A stretch of DNA of 54,456 bases. It comes from an uncultured Pseudomonadales bacterium. GTDB taxonomy: Bacteria; Pseudomonadota; Gammaproteobacteria; Pseudomonadales; Azotimanducaceae. The stretch's first letter is position 1; every line of letters starts with the position of its first letter. The notes under the pieces were generated by a model. That model was not told where the DNA came from and did no database searches. It saw only the letters and a program-made list of their open reading frames with translations. Of this stretch, positions 26,686 to 34,859 are shown in pieces. The DNA lies in contig CALHVX010000039.1 of the NCBI GenBank assembly GCA_938036875.1, positions 1 to 54,456 of the forward strand, read 5' to 3'. A program made the position numbers and the translations under genes.

Positions 26686-28341
26686 TTAACTTGGCTGGGG
26701 CTCAGGGTCGGCAGGTGGGGCGTTGCCCCCCTTAGCGGCCGTAACCTCTGCAACAGCGGCGCGAATAGCATCAATACGAAGGGCGTATCTTGTATTCGTC
26801 GGTATGCAATGGTCGGAGCCTAGGCCGTCCAGAACCGAGGCAACCTCTTCGTTCAGGCCAACGACGTATACGGTTTTGCCCGCATCCTTCGCATCGCACG
26901 CGATGGTTTCCACCGCACGCGAAGCAGAGACATCGATGAAGGTAAGCCTGGTGAAGTCCAGCACGATGGCGCTTGAGTGTTCGCGTACCCGTTCGCGTAC
27001 CTGATGTCCCAAATCGGCTGCAGCACCGAAACTCAGTGGGCCGGTAAAGTCGAATAAGGTGACTTTGTTGCGAACGCTGTCCAGAAGAGCGAGTTCTTCT
27101 GGGGTGGTGGTGACACTATTCGGGTCGTCCAGATCGGACAATTGACTGTCTGCGAGGCGTTTGACGAAGGCTAGTGCCGCCATAACAACACCCACAGCGA
27201 CCGCAGTAATCAGATCAACAAAGACGGTTAACCCAAGTACCATGATCATCAGCACAAGATCCCAGCGTGGGCCTCGGTGCGCGCGTTTTAAGTAAGCTAC
27301 ATCAATAATGTCGTAGCCGACTTTGACCAAGATACCGGCTAGCACCGCATGTGGAATTTGCGATGCGAGAGGTGACAGGCTTAAAACAATAGCAAGCAAG
27401 ACAAGCGCATGAATAATGCCTGCAATTTTGGTTGTACCGCCTGAGCGAATGTTGACCACCGTGCGCATGGTTGCGCCAGCGCCAGGGATAGCACCAAAGA
27501 ATCCAGCAACCGTGTTACCTATGCCTTGGCCAATGAGTTCTTTCTCCGAATCATGTCGGGTACGAGTCATGTTGTCCGCAACTAGAGATGTCAAAAGACT
27601 ATCCACCGCGCCAAGGATGGCGAGAATAAAGGCGGCTTCGATAACCACCAAAAAAGTGTCTCTGCTGAATTCTGGAATAATCAGTGAGGGTAGGCCGGTT
27701 GGAATGTCACCAAGGATAGGTGAACCCTTGAGGACTAGGCTAAGCAGGGTACCGATGATGAGAGCGGCCAAAGCACCAGGCAAATACTTGCCGAATTTAG
27801 GTGGCCAAAAAAAGACAATAGCCAAGGTCACCAAGCCTATGCCTAGCGCTGCGAAGTTGGGGTCTGCAACGGCGCCAGGGATGGCGGTCAACGCTGGGAT
27901 TGTACCTCCGCCTTCGGGTTCGTGACCGAAGAGTCGGGAAAACTGGAGCGCTATAATGATACAGCCGATACCGCTCATAAACCCTGATATGACGGGGTAG
28001 GGGACAAGCCGAATATATTGCCCTAAGCGCATGAAGCCAAAGAGGATCTGCAGCAAACCGGCCAATATAACGGCGGCAAACACCAGGGCTGGATTGCCGG
28101 TTAGCGAGGCGAAGACCCCAGCAAATACCACAACCATTGGGCCGGTAGGGCCAGAGACATTGGTTGGTGTTCCGCCAAAGAGTGAAGCAAAGAAGCCCAC
28201 AAAAATGGCGCCCCATAATCCTGCAATGGGGCCCGCGCCAGAGGCTTCGCCGAAGGCGAGAGCCAGTGGTAAAGCGACGATGCCGGCGGTAACTCCGCCA
28301 AAAATGTCGCCTCTGATGTTAGAGGTGTCAAAAAAACTCAT
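26686..28341 (-). CDS. SulP family anion transporter with STAS domain (bicarbonate transporter candidate)
   Basis: Inner-membrane anion permease, 551 aa. The transmembrane domain (about 10-410) includes FGGVTAGIVALPLALAFGEA, the SulP signature NVSGPTGPMVVVFAG and GAIPGAGATMRTVVNIRSGG. A cytoplasmic STAS domain (about 435-535) has FDFTGPLSFGAAADLG and VLDFTRLTFIDVSASRAVET. SulP proteins move sulfate, bicarbonate or other anions. The directly upstream carbonic anhydrase gene (71 bp away, same strand) argues for bicarbonate, as in BicA-like systems. It is the last gene of an ArsR-carbonic anhydrase-SulP operon. Confidence 0.92.
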   Translation of the reverse strand: MSFFDTSNIRGDIFGGVTAGIVALPLALAFGEASGAGPIAGLWGAIFVGFFASLFGGTPTNVSGPTGPMVVVFAGVFASLTGNPALVFAAVILAGLLQILFGFMRLGQYIRLVPYPVISGFMSGIGCIIIALQFSRLFGHEPEGGGTIPALTAIPGAVADPNFAALGIGLVTLAIVFFWPPKFGKYLPGALAALIIGTLLSLVLKGSPILGDIPTGLPSLIIPEFSRDTFLVVIEAAFILAILGAVDSLLTSLVADNMTRTRHDSEKELIGQGIGNTVAGFFGAIPGAGATMRTVVNIRSGGTTKIAGIIHALVLLAIVLSLSPLASQIPHAVLAGILVKVGYDIIDVAYLKRAHRGPRWDLVLMIMVLGLTVFVDLITAVAVGVVMAALAFVKRLADSQLSDLDDPNSVTTTPEELALLDSVRNKVTLFDFTGPLSFGAAADLGHQVRERVREHSSAIVLDFTRLTFIDVSASRAVETIACDAKDAGKTVYVVGLNEEVASVLDGLGSDHCIPTNTRYALRIDAIRAAVAEVTAAKGGNAPPADPEPQPS

Positions 28342-28412
28342 TGGATCTACTCACTAGTAAACGGGGCCGAATAGCCCCGATTGTACAATTTAATGCAAGG
28401 TTGATCTTAGCT

Positions 28413-29072
28413 TTAGCAGTCGCCGAGCGCGTGCTTGGCAACTTCTGCAGCATAACGCTCTGAAACAGGCGAAAACTGATCGGCTTTTTCATCGTAGGCA
28501 GAAACATCACCCGTTCTAATATCGTATACCCAACCGTGTAATTGCAGATCACCTTTGGCTAAGCGCATAGCAACGGTGGGGTGTGTCTTGAGGTGTTGCA
28601 ACTGCAGAACGACGTTCTGTTGCAGTAACAGGGCCATGCGTTCGGTATCGTTTAGCTCTCGACCGAGCTCATTGACAATGTCCACCGCAGCCTTTGAGTA
28701 GCCCAACCACTCACGTACGTGAGGCAGCGCATCTAAACCCTCTGGGGCCATGGCGCCTTTCATAGCACCACATTCTGTGTGTCCACAAACGACAATGTGC
28801 GGCACATTTAGTGCAGCCACTGCGAATTCGATAGAAGCCGTCATGCCACCGGTGTGGCTTGTATGTGGTGGAACGATATTGCCTGCGTTTCGACAGATGA
28901 AGAGTTCACCTGGTTCGGTTTGCGTGATCATGGCCGTTTCTATACGGGAATCGGAGCAGGTTATAAAGAGCGCTTCGGGTGCTTGGCCAAGACTAAGGTG
29001 TTCGAACAACTCGCGCTTTTGGGGAAACACCTCGGATTGAAATTTTACGACTCCGGCGGCGAACTTGGGCAT
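28413..29072 (-). CDS. Beta-class carbonic anhydrase
   Basis: Interconverts CO2 and bicarbonate, cytoplasmic zinc enzyme, 219 aa. Predicted zinc ligands are C39, H98 and C101, with the Asp41-Arg43 dyad in CSDSR; GHTECGAMKG is the second ligand block. RNAGNIVPP and GGMTASIEFAV are family hallmarks. It lies between arsR (56 bp upstream) and the SulP gene, so it would convert imported bicarbonate to CO2 or the reverse. Confidence 0.95.
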   Translation of the reverse strand: MPKFAAGVVKFQSEVFPQKRELFEHLSLGQAPEALFITCSDSRIETAMITQTEPGELFICRNAGNIVPPHTSHTGGMTASIEFAVAALNVPHIVVCGHTECGAMKGAMAPEGLDALPHVREWLGYSKAAVDIVNELGRELNDTERMALLLQQNVVLQLQHLKTHPTVAMRLAKGDLQLHGWVYDIRTGDVSAYDEKADQFSPVSERYAAEVAKHALGDC

Positions 29073-29128
29073 CTATAACTCCTTGCTAGTAGACTTTGGG
29101 GTTGAGAAAAAAAGATTCATGATAGGTT

Positions 29129-29485
29129 TTAGGTGTTGTTCGCCTGTGACCACATCCGGCGAACGGAATTAATATTTGACTTAGGAATATTGGTGCCTCG
29201 ACCTTCAACAAAGTCTAAGGCGTCGACAATCCAAACAGCAATTTCTGGTTGCAACAACGAGTAAATGTGACGGCGCCCCTCTCGACGCTCAGCGACAATT
29301 CGATGCACTCGTAGTTGGTTAAGGTGCTGAGACACCCTAGGGCCACTTATATCCAGGCGTTCGGCAAGGCCGTTGACGTCTATCTCACCCTGGGATAGCT
29401 CCTCGATCAACCTGATGCGATCTGGATGCGCAACAACCTTAAAGATTTCCGCGAGTTCTTTGGCAACGATGATGCGGGAAGGCAT
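29129..29485 (-). CDS. ArsR family transcriptional regulator
   Basis: Winged-helix repressor, 118 aa. The HTH core is ELAEIFKVVAHPDRIRLIEE, then QGEIDVNGLAERLDISGPRV and SQHLNQLRVHRIVAERREGR, with the wing HIYSLL. ATG 29485 is chosen because AGGAG lies 7 bases before it; the longer frame begins with TTG at 29503 and has no such site. It has no CxC metal motif in the recognition helix, so it is unlikely to be a classical arsenic sensor. As first gene of the operon with carbonic anhydrase and SulP it probably controls them, and a promoter with an inverted repeat at the start site is visible upstream. Confidence 0.88.
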   Translation of the reverse strand: MPSRIIVAKELAEIFKVVAHPDRIRLIEELSQGEIDVNGLAERLDISGPRVSQHLNQLRVHRIVAERREGRRHIYSLLQPEIAVWIVDALDFVEGRGTNIPKSNINSVRRMWSQANNT

Positions 29486-29550
29486 GGCCCAACTCCTACT
29501 CAACGCGTAAGCGCTATTTCTAGTTCTTCATGCGGCTTGCTAAGTGATCT

Positions 29551-29602
29551 ATTCAACCGATCTATCCAACCGATCTTTCCAACCGATCGATCCAACCTGC
29601 TC
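29551..29602. repeat. Four 13-bp tandem repeats in the arsR leader
   Basis: Four consecutive 13-bp units following the pattern (A/T)T(T/C)CAACC(G/T)... Units 1-3 read ATTCAACCGATCT, ATCCAACCGATCT and TTCCAACCGATCG; unit 4 (ATCCAACCTGCTC) has diverged. They fall between the presumed transcription start and the arsR start codon, so they would be in the 5' leader. Confidence 0.75.
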
Positions 29603-29638
29603 AATTGATCTGCCTAGCTGACCTGTGCATATATTCAT

Positions 29639-29658
29639 ATCTGCATAAACATGCAGAT
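29639..29658. promoter_or_regulatory. Perfect 8-4-8 inverted repeat, likely ArsR operator
   Basis: ATCTGCAT-aaac-ATGCAGAT, within an AT-rich stretch, starting 6 bases downstream of the predicted -10 box of the arsR promoter. Repressor binding here would block initiation. ArsR proteins bind imperfect palindromes of similar size in their own promoters; the match to this particular regulator is by position. Confidence 0.6.
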
Positions 29659-29664
29659 GAGTAG

Positions 29665-29692
29665 ATAATAGCGAGGTGGCGCTGGAACACAA
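29665..29692 (-). promoter_or_regulatory. Predicted sigma-70 promoter of the arsR-carbonic anhydrase-SulP operon
   Basis: On the minus strand, -35 TTGTGT (29692-29687), 16-bp spacer, -10 TATTAT (29670-29665). The expected start point falls on the inverted repeat at 29639-29658. The leader to the arsR ATG would be about 170 nt. Confidence 0.5.
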
Positions 29693-29897
29693 GCATTTTT
29701 CGCCGGATATTCGTGCTGGTTGGCATGAGTTCATGGGCCTATCCGACCCTTGACTCAGCGGTTAAACCACTGGGGCACAGGCCCTGGAAGACGGTGGGTT
29801 AAGCTAAGTGTTGGTCAGACAAAATATGCGGTGTGGCTCAGATTTCGTCGCTATACTCGGCCAAGGTACTGTCGATTACTCTTGAGCGTATGGCTTT

Positions 29898-30905
29898 GTG
29901 AAAAACTTTCTCATCAACACGACGTTGTTGCTGGTGACCCTGGGGCTGGGTTTGGCATTTGTGGAATACGTCGGGCAGAACTACCTTTTCAAAGATATGT
30001 TGTATTTTGTGAACGATGTTGATCATCGCATGCGCCCAAATTCCCGTGAAGACATCAACTCTGATGGTATTCGATCAAGGTTGGAGGCATCGGCGTTTCC
30101 AGCACAAGACCACAATATCGTGTTTTTAGGGGACTCTTTTGTTTACGGTTTTGAGGTAGAAGAACCCCAGACGGTGCCTGCCTTGCTGCAAGAGAAGGCG
30201 CGTGAGCGTCACCCTGAGTTGAACATTAACGTGGCGAACTTCGGTTGGATTTCTTCATCACCGTTGCTTAGTCGTCGCTTGCTGGAAGACATAGGCTCAA
30301 AGTACCAGCCAGATGTCGTGATGCTTGCTATCGATATGACCGATTTCAACGATGACATCAAGTATAAGAAACTGATTGAGCGCAAAGGCATCTACAGTGC
30401 GGTCGACTATTTCCCGGTTACCTTCATGGGGGTTCGTAAAGTGATCTCTAAGATGCCGTCTTTGTACAAACGAATATTTAACGAGCCGGCCTCACGCTTT
30501 TTTATGACCCAAGCACCGTTGTCGGAAACGCTCCCTTACTTCGCGAACCTGCAAGAAAATCTGGACCTTCTGGACGAATATGTAACCCAAACCTTAGGGG
30601 CTAAGTTTGTAGTCTTCGTGTTTCCACGCGGTTATCAGTACAACGCTGCTGAATCGCCTAACAATTGGGAGAAAGCGGAATATGAGGTCCTTGGTCCTTA
30701 CGCCCATGAGCCTTTTAGATACTTCAAAGCGCTTGCGCCCACGGTGGATTACCCGATATTTTCGCTGTTGCCAGACTTTCAAGCAACGGACGTGTTTCCC
30801 ACGGCCTTAGACCACGACCCGCATTGGACGGCTCAAGGCAACGCGGTGGCTGCTGAAGCGGTTTATCGTTACTGCTTGGAGGCCGAGTGTTTTCAAGCCC
30901 GATAG
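29898..30905 (+). CDS. SGNH/GDSL-like hydrolase or O-acetyltransferase-type protein, membrane-anchored
   Basis: A 335-aa protein with an N-terminal membrane anchor (residues 5-25) and a periplasmic SGNH domain. The nucleophile block is FLGDSFVYG with S80. A probable catalytic Asp/His pair lies in LDHDPHWTAQGN near the C terminus. The start is GTG with no clear Shine-Dalgarno. SGNH proteins of this layout are esterases or partner domains for O-acetylation of surface glycans. The next gene on the same strand, 61 bp on, is an acyltransferase 3, which often works with an SGNH domain, so a shared role in glycan acylation is likely. Confidence 0.8.
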   Translation: MKNFLINTTLLLVTLGLGLAFVEYVGQNYLFKDMLYFVNDVDHRMRPNSREDINSDGIRSRLEASAFPAQDHNIVFLGDSFVYGFEVEEPQTVPALLQEKARERHPELNINVANFGWISSSPLLSRRLLEDIGSKYQPDVVMLAIDMTDFNDDIKYKKLIERKGIYSAVDYFPVTFMGVRKVISKMPSLYKRIFNEPASRFFMTQAPLSETLPYFANLQENLDLLDEYVTQTLGAKFVVFVFPRGYQYNAAESPNNWEKAEYEVLGPYAHEPFRYFKALAPTVDYPIFSLLPDFQATDVFPTALDHDPHWTAQGNAVAAEAVYRYCLEAECFQAR

Positions 30906-30966
30906 GGGAATGCTTGGAAGCCCCCCCTTGCCCCTGTAAACCTAGGTACAAGCAGGTTCGGATTTA

Positions 30967-32019
30967 GTGGCAATGGATGCACAACGTTTAGATGGTTTGC
31001 AAATTCTGCGAGCGCTTGCTGCAATTTTGGTAGTTTTTGATCACCTAGGATCGCTAGGTCAATCGCAGTTGGGCCTGAACCTACGGCTACCCGACTACCT
31101 AGGATTTGATGTCGCTGGGGTAGATCTGTTTTTTGTGTTGAGTGGCTTCATCATTTGTTATGTTACTGCTGATGTCGCGAAGTTTGATTTAAAAAACTTT
31201 GCTTGGCGACGGTTTGCGAGAATTTACCCGTTTTATCTGTTTTTTACGTTGGTGGTCTTAGGTGCGTGGCTCTACAACTCGAGTTGGACCTTTGGCATGC
31301 CTCAACACACGACCGATGCGATCCTGAAGTCTTTGGTTTTGTTCCCTCAGTTACAATCGCCGATTCTTTATCCTGGTTGGACCTTGGAGCATGAATTTAT
31401 CTTTTATGCTTTAGCAGGCTTAGTATTGAGCTTTGCCTCACATCGTTGGTTGGTGGTCTTGTTGGGGGGATTGTTTCTGCTCGGCATTGGGAATCGCTAT
31501 TGGCTGAGCGAGCCCATTTGGGATTTTCATCTGCTTTCTTTGTTTCACTTCCAATTCATGGGCGGCGTTTTAGTGTTCCTAAATCGAGATCGCCTGGTCC
31601 AACTGGGCAAGCTGATGCCCTGCGTGTTGGGAGTGGTGTTGCTGGGTGCTACTGCGTATGGGATGGAGCACAACTGGGGTCCAGACCTAGGCAATGCAAA
31701 TTTTTACGGTGTGCTGCGGGTGGTCGGGTTTGGCGTAGCGGGTGTCTTTTTTTTGGTGGCGGCGCTTAACTTCAGTTCCACCATGCGTGGTGGTTGGTTC
31801 CAACGTCTGGGGATGGCGTTAGGAGATGCCTCATACACACTGTATCTGTCTCACCCAATTCTATTGGCTGTTTTAGGTAAGGTCGCGGTATATCTCGGTA
31901 TCGGTGGTTGGGCTGCCTATCTGTATCTCGCGGCATGCTTGGCAGCCTGCTGTGTGGCTAGCTTGTTGTTCTTCCGTTGGATCGAGCAGCCTTTGGTGAG
32001 CTATCTAAAACGTTTCTAG
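30967..32019 (+). CDS. Acyltransferase 3 (OafA/YrhL family)
   Basis: Integral membrane O-acyltransferase, 350 aa, with about ten hydrophobic helices. The signature RLDGLQILRALAAILVVFDH (7-26) contains the family His, and DVAGVDLFFVLSGFIICY plus FAWRRFARIYPFYL contains the conserved Arg residues. It transfers acyl groups, usually acetyl, to sugars exported to the periplasm or outside. GTG 30967 and ATG 30973 are both possible starts. It lacks a fused SGNH domain, and the neighbouring SGNH gene may supply it. Its TAG stop overlaps the convergent stop at CTAG. Confidence 0.92.
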   Translation: MAMDAQRLDGLQILRALAAILVVFDHLGSLGQSQLGLNLRLPDYLGFDVAGVDLFFVLSGFIICYVTADVAKFDLKNFAWRRFARIYPFYLFFTLVVLGAWLYNSSWTFGMPQHTTDAILKSLVLFPQLQSPILYPGWTLEHEFIFYALAGLVLSFASHRWLVVLLGGLFLLGIGNRYWLSEPIWDFHLLSLFHFQFMGGVLVFLNRDRLVQLGKLMPCVLGVVLLGATAYGMEHNWGPDLGNANFYGVLRVVGFGVAGVFFLVAALNFSSTMRGGWFQRLGMALGDASYTLYLSHPILLAVLGKVAVYLGIGGWAAYLYLAACLAACCVASLLFFRWIEQPLVSYLKRF

Positions 32020-32957
32020 AGGCGGGCTACCACCTGGCGCTTGCTCCGGAACGGGAATGCTAGGGTTGCGCCAATGTCTTGATAGTTTGGGTAGCTGTCT
32101 TGGTTTACGGCACCTAGCGCACATGGTGGTGTGCCGGGGGTGTAGACAAAAGTTCCAAAAAGCTGGTCGTAAACTGAGGTCAAAGCGCCAAAGTTTTTTG
32201 CCTCTTTGAGGGCCGAGCTGTGGTGGTGTCGATGCAGCTCCGTGCCAACAAATAGATAGTTCATCCAGCCCATACGCACGTCAACGTTAAAGTGCGCCAG
32301 CAACCCATGCAGAGAGTTCAGCATCAAAAAGGCAGTGCAAGTGGCCTCGGAGTAGCCCATCCACCAAATAGGTAGCACCATGGCTGTAGTTTGTATTAGC
32401 AGGCCGTTCAAGGGATGGCCAACCGCATGCATGCTAACGTATAGCTTTTGTGGCAAGTGATGAGCGCTGTGCAGCCTCCATAAGAAATGGTTGAACTTGC
32501 TGTTACCCTCATGCATCGCCCGGTGAATGCTGTATTGAACGGCTTCGAAGGTAAGCACGGCACAAATTAGTTGAATCCACAGCGGCCAGTCGCTAGCTGG
32601 GCCAATAGAGTCTCCGGCTAATGATATGGCGTACAAACCCAAACCGGCGCGTACCAACCCGAGAAATGCGCCGTTCATCACGATGTATTGTAAGTCGGTG
32701 AGTACGCTTGACCAGGTGGCCCCCCATCGGCGTTGAAATGGGTACAGAGTTTCGAGTGTGATTAGCAAGATCAGCAATGTGACGTTGCCCAGTAGCCAGG
32801 CGGTGTTCCACTGAATATAGCCTGTTGCAGCTGCGCTGAAGTAGCTGACAATGATTAGCCAGCCAAAAGGGTAGATGCCCCAGCGAAGCATGCGCTTTAG
32901 GTTCACAGGTAAGTCTTCCCATGGCTTAAAAAATGTTGGCATGCTCGGCGCTCGCAT
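32016..32957 (-). CDS. Sterol desaturase/fatty acid hydroxylase superfamily protein
   Basis: Diiron membrane oxygenase, 313 aa. Histidine boxes are HRAMH (about 162-166), HSAHH (about 178-182) and HRHHH (about 258-262), plus HGLLAHFN. Four or so membrane helices precede and flank them. The family hydroxylates or desaturates sterols, carotenoids or alkyl lipids. It is divergent from the TetR gene with 109 bp between, and an inverted repeat in that gap could be a TetR site. Start ATG 32957 or ATG 32942; neither has a clear ribosome site. Confidence 0.88.
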   Translation of the reverse strand: MRAPSMPTFFKPWEDLPVNLKRMLRWGIYPFGWLIIVSYFSAAATGYIQWNTAWLLGNVTLLILLITLETLYPFQRRWGATWSSVLTDLQYIVMNGAFLGLVRAGLGLYAISLAGDSIGPASDWPLWIQLICAVLTFEAVQYSIHRAMHEGNSKFNHFLWRLHSAHHLPQKLYVSMHAVGHPLNGLLIQTTAMVLPIWWMGYSEATCTAFLMLNSLHGLLAHFNVDVRMGWMNYLFVGTELHRHHHSSALKEAKNFGALTSVYDQLFGTFVYTPGTPPCALGAVNQDSYPNYQDIGATLAFPFRSKRQVVARL

Positions 32958-33003
32958 TTGGGTTTGCAGGAGCGCTAGTATTCATGATGCGACTGTTGGT
33001 TGC

Positions 33004-33038
33004 TGTACGAAAGGTTGGTTTCTGCACGTTATCGTACA
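33004..33038. promoter_or_regulatory. 7-bp inverted repeat between the hydroxylase and tetR genes
   Basis: TGTACGA (33004-33010) and TCGTACA (33032-33038) are exact complements separated by 21 bp, in the 109-bp divergent gap. A wide spacing is unusual for TetR operators, so this could be two half-sites or chance. Confidence 0.3.
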
Positions 33039-33066
33039 TTTTGGGTTGATGTGACTGGGAAAACTT

Positions 33067-33615
33067 ATGGATCGTCGTATTCAAAAAACTCGAGCGCTGT
33101 TGATTCAGACTTTGCGACAACTAATGTTGCGATATCCATGGGGTACTTTAACCGTCGCTCTAATTTGCGAAGAAGCCGGCATCTCGCGCTCTACCTATTA
33201 TTCGCACTTCACCACCAAACAAGAGTTGTTGGAGCTCTCCATTGCTTCTCTTGCAGATGAGTTGGCTCCGGTTGACCAGTCTAGGGGTTTGGATGCCTTT
33301 GGGAACCTAAAGTTTTTGCCAGCCTTCTTAGCTCACATTAGAGCGCATCGGGAGATCTATTTGCAGAATGAGTCTAGTGCAGCCATGAGCATCATTTTGG
33401 CGAATATCCGCCGCATGACTGATGGTTTGATCCAACATGAGATTCAGACCTCAAGTTATTGTGAACCCGTCAGTCCAGATAAGTTGGTCTTTTTAGGTGG
33501 TGGAGTATCGGCGCTGATCGAACGCTGGAATCAAGAGGGTTGTGTGGAGCCTGAGCCAAGTTTGTTGCAACGAATAGATGCATTAATCCTTGAGTGCCTG
33601 CCTAAGCGCGTTTAG
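33067..33615 (+). CDS. TetR family transcriptional regulator
   Basis: DNA-binding repressor, 182 aa. The N-terminal HTH is RIQKTRALLIQTLRQLMLRY (4-23), LTVALICEEAGISRSTYYSH with FTTKQELLE. The C-terminal ligand domain resembles the DhaS/TetR_C_8 subgroup. It precedes the amidohydrolase by 65 bp on the same strand and is divergent from the fatty acid hydroxylase; either could be its target. The ligand is unknown. Confidence 0.9.
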   Translation: MDRRIQKTRALLIQTLRQLMLRYPWGTLTVALICEEAGISRSTYYSHFTTKQELLELSIASLADELAPVDQSRGLDAFGNLKFLPAFLAHIRAHREIYLQNESSAAMSIILANIRRMTDGLIQHEIQTSSYCEPVSPDKLVFLGGGVSALIERWNQEGCVEPEPSLLQRIDALILECLPKRV

Positions 33616-33680
33616 CCTTTGGCGCTAGAAACGTCTTCTGTCAAGAGGTAGTCTTAAGTCATTATTGAGGAGGGTAGAGC

Positions 33681-34859
33681 ATGCCATACGTCGAAAACCG
33701 TACAGTCCATGATGCCGATTCACATGTAATGGAGTTACCTTCCAAAATTGTGGACTACTTTGAGGCCGACTATCTAAAAGACTTCACAGCTAAAGCGAAC
33801 AAGTCCATCTCGGTCACCAAAGACCTAGAGGATGCAGTTGCTAAACAAAATGATGCGAGCTTTCGTGCAGACGAAGAAGCGCAATTGTTGCTGCGAAAAA
33901 ACCATCTTGCTTTAGGTGCCTTTAGGAACGAAGACCGACCCCTGTGCTTGGACTACCTTGGATTCACCAGCCAACTGGTGTTCACCACAGCGGCTTTAGG
34001 GAATTTCGGGCTGGATGACGGTGATCCGGCGCTAGCAGGTGCTGCGGCACGCGCGCACAATCGAATGAATGCTGATTTTTGCTCTGTGGACAAACGCTTG
34101 CTGGCTACCGGGTATGTTCCGCTTTGCGACATTGAGGCAGCGCCCCGCATTGCCCAGCAAGCATTGGAATTAGGCTGCAAGGGGTTGGTTATTCCTAGCA
34201 AGTGCCCTGCGACCCATAGCCCTAGCCATATCGGGCTAGATCCGTTGTGGGCTTTAGCGCAGGAAGCTGGGGTACCCATATTGTTCCATGTCGGTGGTGA
34301 GGAAAAGATGGCCTCAAGCTATACCGAAAACGGTTTGCCTAAAGTGCTGGATTTTCACGGCGGGGACGAGAACTTTACCGGCCTATCCTTTATGAGCATT
34401 CCCTTGTCTTTGTGGCAAACCATGGCAGCAATGGTTTTTGATGGGGTTTTGGATCGCCATCCCAATTTGATGTTTGGTGCCATCGAGCTCGGCGCTTCTT
34501 GGCTTCCCAGTTGGATGCAGTTTCTAGACTCCGGTTTTGAAGCGTTTCGTAAAGGGGAGGAGCGTTTACAACGGTTAACCGCTAGGCCTAGCGAGTTGGT
34601 GAAACAACGCTTTCGGGTTACCCCTTATGCACACGAACCAACGGGCTGGATCATGCAAAATTCCAGTGAGGACATGTTGTTATTTTCAAGCGATTTTCCC
34701 CACGTAGAAGGGGGGCGCAACCCGATCAAGCGCTTTGAAGATAATCTGGTTGGTATCGATAACCAAGCCAAACAACGGTTTTACCGAGACAACTTTATTA
34801 GCTTGATGGGTGCTGGGTTGGATAGCTCTCTGCATGATCATCCATCGCTGGCGCTTTGA
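33681..34859 (+). CDS. Amidohydrolase 2 family metal-dependent hydrolase/decarboxylase
   Basis: TIM-barrel metallohydrolase, 392 aa, of the ACMSD-like group. The N-terminal metal motif is DADSHVMELP (11-20), then LFHVGGEEK (about 202-210), RHPNLMFGAIELGASWLPSW (about 255-274) and SSDFPHVEGGRNP with the last metal Asp (about 338-350). These enzymes cleave or decarboxylate aromatic and other carboxylates. A GAGGAGGG site precedes the ATG. The 3' end overlaps the convergent RND gene by 62 bp, an unusually long antisense overlap for two intact genes. Confidence 0.9.
   Translation: MPYVENRTVHDADSHVMELPSKIVDYFEADYLKDFTAKANKSISVTKDLEDAVAKQNDASFRADEEAQLLLRKNHLALGAFRNEDRPLCLDYLGFTSQLVFTTAALGNFGLDDGDPALAGAAARAHNRMNADFCSVDKRLLATGYVPLCDIEAAPRIAQQALELGCKGLVIPSKCPATHSPSHIGLDPLWALAQEAGVPILFHVGGEEKMASSYTENGLPKVLDFHGGDENFTGLSFMSIPLSLWQTMAAMVFDGVLDRHPNLMFGAIELGASWLPSWMQFLDSGFEAFRKGEERLQRLTARPSELVKQRFRVTPYAHEPTGWIMQNSSEDMLLFSSDFPHVEGGRNPIKRFEDNLVGIDNQAKQRFYRDNFISLMGAGLDSSLHDHPSLAL

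Larger units (their letters stand above)
29486..29897. other. Intergenic region between arsR and the SGNH gene (412 bp)
   Basis: Divergent control region. From left to right it holds the arsR ribosome site, four 13-bp tandem units (29551-29602), a perfect 8-bp inverted repeat (29639-29658) and the arsR promoter (29665-29692). The right half (29693-29897) must drive the SGNH gene; I see no convincing promoter or ORF there. Confidence 0.6.

Noticed and set aside
27416..27925. A 169-aa plus-strand frame opposite the SulP gene
   Set aside because: The translation is rich in Pro, Met and Arg as expected for a shadow frame; SulP motifs on the other strand are unambiguous.
29551..29602. Tandem repeats as a CRISPR array
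   Set aside because: The units are only 13 bp, directly adjacent without spacers, and no cas gene is present.
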